Assembly: GCA_964484515.1 (NCBI GenBank)
Contig: CAZAGT010000053.1
Location: 1 to 19,750 of the forward strand
Direction: 5' to 3'
Source: CAZAGT01 sp964484515
GTDB taxonomy: Bacteria; Desulfobacterota; DSM-4660; Desulfatiglandales; HGW-15
DNA length: 19,750 nucleotides
The notes under the pieces are model-generated. The model ran no database searches. It was not told the origin of the DNA and saw only the letters and a list, made by a program, of their open reading frames with translations. The position numbers and the translations under genes were made by a program. This document shows positions 15,331-19,750 of this stretch, piece after piece (positions within the stretch are counted from its first letter, which is position 1; each line of letters starts with the position of its first letter).

Positions 15331-16663
15331 GGGAAGAATCCTAGTCGTCGATGATGAATTGATTATGCGTAAATCCCTGTCCCGCTGGATTGAGCGTGAC
15401 GGGTACCAGGTGGAGACGGCGGCAAGTGGTGAAGAAGCCCTGAAAAAAGTCAAAGACACGCGTTTTGACATCCTGCTGGTGGATATCAAGATGGAAGGGA
15501 TGAACGGGATCGAGGTCCTGAAGCGGGTCAAAGAAACCGACCCGGACACTGCGGTGGTGATGATTACGGCCTACGGCTCCATTGCGACCGCCATTGAGGC
15601 TATGAAGGGAGGCGCCCAGGACTATCTCTTGAAACCCTTTGATCCGAATGAATTAGGACTCGTGATCGATAAAATCCGGGACATGCAGGCCCAGTCATTA
15701 GAGACACTCTATCTGAGGGAGCAGATCAGGGCCCAAACCCGCTTTGAGAGTATGCTGGGCCAATCCCAGTCGATGCAGAAGGTCTTCGAGATGATCGCCG
15801 ACGTGGCACCGATGGAATCCACGGTCCTGATCACCGGTGAGACCGGAACGGGCAAAGGCCTGGCAGCGAAGGCCATTCACTGCAACAGCCCTCGCTCGAA
15901 CGGGCCCTTTGTGGTGGTCAACTGCTGTTCCATTCCCGAGCATCTCATGGAGAGCGAGCTGTTCGGTCACCAGAAAGGCGCCTTCACGGATGCCAAAGAG
16001 ACGAAGAGGGGCTTGCTCGAACTCGCCCACGCCGGAACCCTGTTCCTAGACGAGATCGGCGAGATCAGCATGCGGATGCAGATTGATCTTCTGCGGGTCC
16101 TGGAAGACCGCGTCTTTTACCGCGTAGGCGGCACCCAGCCGATCGAAGTCGACTTCCGGGTCATCGCGGCGACGAATAAGGAGCTTGCGGAAGGGATCAA
16201 GGAGGGCTCCTTTCGTGAAGACCTCTACTATCGTCTCAACGTCATCTCCTTTGCCATGCCGCCGCTGCGCGAACGCAAAGAAGACATCCCGCTCATGGCC
16301 GAGCACTTCCTGCACCGCTTCTCGCAGGAGACCAACAGACCGGTCGATCACATCCTGCGTGATGCCATGGACGAAATGATGCTGTACGAATGGCCGGGAA
16401 ACGTTAGAGAACTCGAAAATGCGATTGAGAGGGCCGTCGTGGTGGCCAAAAGCCGAAATATCCAGCGTGAGAATTTACCCATTTTCAAACCGGAGCAGAT
16501 GACTCCCGCCGGCAAATCCCTCAAGGAAATGGAGAAGAACCACATCTGGCAGATCCTCGACCAGAATCATTGGAATATTTCAAGGAGCGCTCGAGTCCTA
16601 GGCATTGACCGATCTACGCTCTACAGCAAAATCAAGTTGCACGGGATTCAGAAGCCGGTTTGA
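15323..16663 (+). CDS. NtrC-family sigma-54-dependent response regulator
   Basis: A 446-residue transcription activator. It has a receiver (1-120; Asp54 in LLVDIKM, Thr in MITAYG, Lys in LKPFD), an AAA+ sigma-54 interaction domain (about 140-370) with Walker A GETGTGKG, the sigma-54 contact loop GAFTDA (a common variant of GAFTGA), Walker B TLFLDEIGE and an arginine-finger region, and a C-terminal Fis-type helix-turn-helix (NISRSARVLGIDRSTLYSKI). The ATG at 15323 has AGGGAGG at a spacing of 5 and lies inside the end of the preceding kinase gene, which is therefore its likely kinase. Its stop overlaps the TTG of the archaemetzincin gene. Its targets should have -24/-12 promoters; the only plausible one I see in the window is at 17261. 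Confidence 0.95.
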   Translation: MDRGRILVVDDELIMRKSLSRWIERDGYQVETAASGEEALKKVKDTRFDILLVDIKMEGMNGIEVLKRVKETDPDTAVVMITAYGSIATAIEAMKGGAQDYLLKPFDPNELGLVIDKIRDMQAQSLETLYLREQIRAQTRFESMLGQSQSMQKVFEMIADVAPMESTVLITGETGTGKGLAAKAIHCNSPRSNGPFVVVNCCSIPEHLMESELFGHQKGAFTDAKETKRGLLELAHAGTLFLDEIGEISMRMQIDLLRVLEDRVFYRVGGTQPIEVDFRVIAATNKELAEGIKEGSFREDLYYRLNVISFAMPPLRERKEDIPLMAEHFLHRFSQETNRPVDHILRDAMDEMMLYEWPGNVRELENAIERAVVVAKSRNIQRENLPIFKPEQMTPAGKSLKEMEKNHIWQILDQNHWNISRSARVLGIDRSTLYSKIKLHGIQKPV

Positions 16664-17244
16664 TCGCCCCTTCCCCACATACCATCCTCATTTCTCCGAT
16701 CGGCGATGTTGACAGAACCATCATCGAAGCGGCAAGCGCCACGATAAGGCGTGTCTACGGCTTTCGAACAGAAGTTACCCCACTCCTTAACGAGGTGGAG
16801 TTCGCCTTTGACGAAGATCGTAACCAGTACTACTCAACCTTGATACTGGAAGAGCTTGCGGCCCGCGCGCCATTCCACGTGCTCAGGGTACTCGGGATCA
16901 CACGGGTCGATCTCTTCATCCCCATCCTGACCCATGTCTATGGTGAAGCCCAATTAGGGGGGAAGGCGTGCATCGTCTCCACCCATCGACTCAATGAAGG
17001 TTTCCCGAATGTCCTCAACGAAACCTACAATCACCGCGTGGCCAAGGAGGCCATCCATGAGCTGGGGCACACTTTCGACCTGCGCCACTGCCGTGAGCGC
17101 AACTGNNNNNNNNNNATTATGCACTACTCGCGGACGATTCAGGACGTGGACCACAAGTCCGATCAACTCTGCCGCTACTGCAACGTATTGTTGAACGATG
17201 AGCTAAAAAGGCTGGAAAAGAGCTTTCTGCTTGATCTTACATGA
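16660..17244 (+). CDS. amzA: Archaemetzincin-family zinc metallopeptidase
   Basis: About 195 residues, the usual length of prokaryotic archaemetzincins. It carries the zinc motif HELGHTFDLRHC (His133, Glu134, His137, His143, Cys144) followed by a Cys-rich second zinc site ending in CRYC. The Gly normally found three residues after the second His is Asp140 here. A 10-N assembly gap (17106-17115) interrupts the gene right after the HC-RERN segment. If the real gap is a single base, the sequence would read C-I-M and restore the family's CX4CXM spacing. The start is a TTG at 16660 overlapping the regulator's stop; no in-frame ATG is near and the ribosome binding site is weak. Substrate unknown; it is co-directional with and coupled to the sensor/NtrC pair. 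Confidence 0.88.
   Translation: MIAPSPHTILISPIGDVDRTIIEAASATIRRVYGFRTEVTPLLNEVEFAFDEDRNQYYSTLILEELAARAPFHVLRVLGITRVDLFIPILTHVYGEAQLGGKACIVSTHRLNEGFPNVLNETYNHRVAKEAIHELGHTFDLRHCRERNXXXXIMHYSRTIQDVDHKSDQLCRYCNVLLNDELKRLEKSFLLDLT
17106..17115. other. Assembly gap (10 N)
   Basis: Ten unknown bases lie inside the archaemetzincin gene. Both flanks belong to the same family and the same frame, so the join is probably correct even if the gap length is not. Confidence 0.98.
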
Positions 17245-17260
17245 TGGCGAATTTTCCCCC

Positions 17261-17276
17261 TGGCAGCGACTATGCT
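17261..17276 (+). promoter_or_regulatory. Candidate sigma-54 (-24/-12) promoter
   Basis: TGGCAGCGACTATGCT matches the TGGCACG-N4-TTGCW consensus at 9 of 12 defined positions, including the GG and GC pairs at exact spacing. It is just downstream of the NtrC regulator's operon and about 370 bases ahead of the transporter, an unusually long leader, which lowers confidence. Confidence 0.35.
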
Positions 17277-17315
17277 TAAAGAAGCTATACCGTTATTCGG
17301 CAATCAGGATATCCA

Positions 17316-17344
17316 TTGATTTATTCGTGTAAATCTGCTATTTT
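17316..17344 (+). promoter_or_regulatory. Candidate sigma-70-type promoter
   Basis: TTGATT (17316-17321) and TATTTT (17339-17344) are spaced by 17 bases in AT-rich sequence. In such sequence chance matches are common, so this is a weak alternative to the sigma-54-like site. Confidence 0.28.
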
Positions 17345-17451
17345 CTTCAAAAAAGCACTATTGATGTACTTCCGATACGAAGAAATCGCTGAAAAGTTAC
17401 TCGAACGTGTGCAGGATAACTTACACCTGAAATGATGATACTTACCATAAA

Positions 17452-17476
17452 ACCTCCTATATCTCCGGATGGAGGT
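17452..17476. repeat. Leader hairpin with anti-ribosome-site potential
   Basis: ACCTCC pairs with GGAGGT around a 13-base loop. GGAGGT would be a strong ribosome binding sequence but no convincing gene follows it. Confidence 0.35.
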
Positions 17477-17647
17477 GGTAGATAATAGAAGGCGACCACT
17501 TTTGAGTCTTACACGGATAGAAATTTCAGTAGAATTCTGCACCTTCCGTCCAGACCTCAAGAGTAAACGGTTTGAATCTCCTTCTGGTTCTATAAGAGCC
17601 GCACTGCGGTCGGATTTTCGTTCACGACGTCCTCAGGGAGGGACCCC

Positions 17648-19408
17648 ATGGAACAAAGCAATATAACGAAGGGAAACGAGACCGAAGAATTTATAACCTA
17701 CCAAGCGACATCCCGACTGACCGACCTCTGGCGAATGGAGGACTACTGGGCCATATGGCTCGGCTTCGCCCTTCTGCTCATCGGGCTCATCCTCTACCTG
17801 CCGAGAGGACCGGAAGGATTGTATCAGAAGATCGAAAAGGCAAATGCTACCTTGAAATCGGAATCTGAGAGGGCGCCTTTCAAGACGGTGGCCTGGTATC
17901 AAGCCGTGGACGCCAAGAGGAAACTCAAGGCGACTGATTCAACAGTCGGAAAACAAATTAAGAAGTTCACGGCCAAACCGCATGGGTGGAGATCCAATCC
18001 AGGCGACGCCTTTGTCATCAGCACCGAGACCGCCGCCGCCAAAAACGCGAAGGCCGCGGGCAAATATGAATCTGCCAGGTCAAAGGAAGCGCAGGCCCTG
18101 GCCCTTGCCACATCCGCTGAAGAAGCTGCCGCCGTAGCCGGTTTCCAGGATGCCGCCCTCAATACCGAAGCCGTAAAGGCCATCGATGCCTGGCGGGCAG
18201 CCAAAAATGATGTGTCCAGTGCCAAGAAGAAGGCCGAGCACAAACCGTACAATCAGATCCCCCATCTCATCGGACTTATGATCTTGCTGGCGGTTTTCTT
18301 TGGTATCGGCATGAGGATCATGGGGCATTCCATGCAGAGATTCATGCGGGGTTTCATTTTCGTCTTTCTGGTAGCCGTGCTCGCCTACACGGCGGCAAGC
18401 AATGCAACCATGAAGCAATACGGGATCGGATACGCGGCGTGGGCCATCCTTTTCGGACTCATCATCAGCAACACCATTGGAACGCCCAAGTGGGTCATGC
18501 CGGCCGTGCAGACGGAATACTACATCAAGACCGGCTTGGTCCTGCTTGGCGCTGAGATCCTTTTTGGGAAGATTCTTTCCATCGGTGTTCCCGGGATCTT
18601 TGTTGCCTGGGTTGTGACGCCCATTGTGCTGATCAGCACCTTCCTGTTCGGTCAGAAGATTATCAAGCTCTCATCGAAGACATTGAACATCACTATTTCC
18701 GCGGATATGTCGGTTTGCGGGGTCTCGGCGGCCATTGCCACCGCCGCAGCCTGTCGCGCCAAGAAAGAGGAGTTAACACTGGCCGTTGGCCTCTCGTTGA
18801 TATTTACTTCCATTATGATGATCGTGATGCCTGCCGTGATTAAGGCGGTGGAAATGCCCCACGTCCTGGGCGGCGCTTGGATGGGCGGTACCATCGACGC
18901 CACCGGGGCAGTTGCCGCAGCCGGCGCCTTTTTGAGTGATCGGGCGCTTTATGTCGCCGCAACTGTCAAGATGATTCAGAACGTGCTGATCGGCGTCATC
19001 GCCTTTGGCGTCGCCGTCTATTGGTGCGCGCGCGTAGAGTGTGCACCCGGCCAAAAGGTGGGGGCTATCGAAATCTGGCATCGCTTTCCAAAATTCGTGA
19101 TCGGCTTCATCGTTGCCTCGATTGCGTTCTCATCGATCTACCAGCACCTGGGAACGGATGCCGCCTACACTCTGATCGATCAAGGATCCATCGGAGGCAT
19201 GTCGAAGATATTCCGGGGCTGGTTTTTTTGCCTTGCCTTTGTCAGTATCGGACTGGCCACCAATTTTCGTGAACTGAAGAGTTACTTCAAGGGTGGCAAA
19301 CCGTTGATCTTGTACGTCTGCGGTCAGAGTTTCAATTTGCTTTTGACCCTCCTTATGGCATACATTATGTTCTACAAGGTCTTCCCTGAAATCACGGCGA
19401 GGATCTAA
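17648..19408 (+). CDS. YeiH-family (UPF0324) putative sulfate exporter, long N-terminal form
   Basis: A 586-residue polytopic inner-membrane protein. The C-terminal 380 residues match the YeiH/UPF0324 'putative sulfate exporter' family, with many hydrophobic helices and the Gly/Ala-rich signatures SADMSVCGVSAAIATAAA and GGTIDATGAVAAAGAF. Family members are usually about 340 residues. Here there is an extra N-terminal helix (about 33-52, YWAIWLGFALLLIGLILYLP) followed by about 150 soluble residues, the second half (about 120-200) very Ala/Lys/Glu-rich and predicted helical or coiled. The actual substrate is unproven for the family. Start: ATG 17648 with GGGAGGG about 7 bases upstream. A small membrane protein follows after 2 bases, so the two are co-transcribed. 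Confidence 0.9.
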   Translation: MEQSNITKGNETEEFITYQATSRLTDLWRMEDYWAIWLGFALLLIGLILYLPRGPEGLYQKIEKANATLKSESERAPFKTVAWYQAVDAKRKLKATDSTVGKQIKKFTAKPHGWRSNPGDAFVISTETAAAKNAKAAGKYESARSKEAQALALATSAEEAAAVAGFQDAALNTEAVKAIDAWRAAKNDVSSAKKKAEHKPYNQIPHLIGLMILLAVFFGIGMRIMGHSMQRFMRGFIFVFLVAVLAYTAASNATMKQYGIGYAAWAILFGLIISNTIGTPKWVMPAVQTEYYIKTGLVLLGAEILFGKILSIGVPGIFVAWVVTPIVLISTFLFGQKIIKLSSKTLNITISADMSVCGVSAAIATAAACRAKKEELTLAVGLSLIFTSIMMIVMPAVIKAVEMPHVLGGAWMGGTIDATGAVAAAGAFLSDRALYVAATVKMIQNVLIGVIAFGVAVYWCARVECAPGQKVGAIEIWHRFPKFVIGFIVASIAFSSIYQHLGTDAAYTLIDQGSIGGMSKIFRGWFFCLAFVSIGLATNFRELKSYFKGGKPLILYVCGQSFNLLLTLLMAYIMFYKVFPEITARI

Positions 19409-19410
19409 TC

Positions 19411-19671
19411 ATGGCGTTGACCACGAAGGAAATCGGAAAAGCCGTTCTACGGCTGTGGGTCACTTTTATGTTGATTCTGCTGTTCATATTCTATGTGGCC
19501 CCCTTGATGACGAGGCTGCCGATGCTAAGGTCGCTCACGGATTTTATCGAGGAGCGGGGCATTGACGCGGGGGCCCTGTACTACACGGAGTTGGAGGAGT
19601 TCGCGGAGGCCGAGGCCCAGATGAGTAACACCATGGTGTATATGCCAAGGGCGTCGAGAACCGATGAGTAG
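19411..19671 (+). CDS. Small single-helix membrane protein paired with the transporter
   Basis: An 86-residue protein with one strong membrane helix (about 13-33, LRLWVTFMLILLFIFYVAPLM), a short Arg/Lys-containing segment before it and a soluble, acidic C-terminal half (LEEFAEAEAQ, about 61-70). I do not recognise a named family. It begins 2 bases after the YeiH-like gene's TAA, so it almost certainly shares its transcript and may be a small subunit or stabiliser of that transporter. The TAG stop is at 19669-19671. No terminator is evident in the remaining bases of the window. Confidence 0.75.
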   Translation: MALTTKEIGKAVLRLWVTFMLILLFIFYVAPLMTRLPMLRSLTDFIEERGIDAGALYYTELEEFAEAEAQMSNTMVYMPRASRTDE

Positions 19672-19750
19672 CATCGGGCCTATGGATTTGACTGAACCCT
19701 ACTGTTGCATAAACAACACGTCGAAGGGTGTGGAAAGACAAAAATAACAA

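Larger units (their letters stand above)
17245..17647. other. AT-rich intergenic/leader region upstream of the transporter
   Basis: I see no convincing gene in these 403 bases. They contain a sigma-54-like element (17261-17276), a sigma-70-like pair (17316-17344), a hairpin ACCTCC...GGAGGT (17452-17476) and a near-palindrome CCGCACTGCGG close to the transporter start. The composition is clearly more AT-rich than the neighbouring genes. Confidence 0.6.

Noticed and set aside
15976..15993. GAFTDA instead of GAFTGA as evidence of a defective sigma-54 activator
   Set aside because: GAFTDA is a frequent functional variant and all other motifs are intact.
17585..17600. Second sigma-54-like site (TGGTTC...AGAGCC) close to the transporter start
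   Set aside because: GG and GC spacing fit, but the rest of the consensus is poor.
1..19750. CRISPR array, tRNA, rRNA or transposase gene
   Set aside because: No regularly spaced repeats, no cloverleaf-like sequence and no transposase motif were seen.

Overview
The window looks like a piece of an anaerobic, probably sulfate-reducing or acetogen-like Desulfobacterota genome. This is inferred from content, not from any marker gene: Wood-Ljungdahl methyl-branch genes (metF, metV), heterodisulfide-reductase-type flavoproteins (HdrA, MvhD), selenocysteine use, several PAS histidine kinases, an NtrC-type sigma-54 activator and an archaemetzincin. All genes I accept lie on the + strand. No rRNA, tRNA, CRISPR array or transposase gene is visible.

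Layout. (1) 1-403: no convincing gene. (2) 404-3831: signalling block with a small uncharacterised protein, a two-PAS histidine kinase (TTG start) and an overlapping receiver-PAS-kinase hybrid. (3) 4114-11821: redox and one-carbon block, metF1 / hdrA fusion / mvhD / metV / metF2. Both hdrA and mvhD are interrupted by an in-frame TGA at a position where a conserved cysteine is expected. Each TGA is followed at the right distance by a stem-loop fitting a bacterial SECIS, so both are read as selenoprotein genes. (4) 11822-12140: an imperfect inverted-repeat (MITE-like) intergenic element. (5) 12141-17244: second signalling block with a single-domain response regulator, an ACT-domain protein, a histidine kinase with a Rossmann-like N-terminal domain, an NtrC-family regulator and an archaemetzincin gene crossed by a 10-N assembly gap. 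(6) 17648-19671: a YeiH-family (UPF0324) membrane transporter with an unusual N-terminal extension, followed by a one-helix membrane protein.

How it may work together. In Moorella, MetF and MetV form a methylene-tetrahydrofolate reductase complex with HdrABC and MvhD, thought to couple NADH oxidation to methylene-THF reduction and perhaps flavin-based bifurcation. Here hdrB and hdrC are absent from the window. Instead the HdrA is a giant protein of about 1483 residues: one HdrA core with a GltD/NfnB-like FAD and NAD(P)H-binding module nested inside its ferredoxin region, fused to a second, more complete HdrA module. My inference is a self-contained NAD(P)H:ferredoxin/methylene-THF electron hub that delivers electrons through selenocysteine MvhD to MetV/MetF. 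Redox-sensor-like kinases on both sides may regulate it, but nothing in the sequence proves that link.
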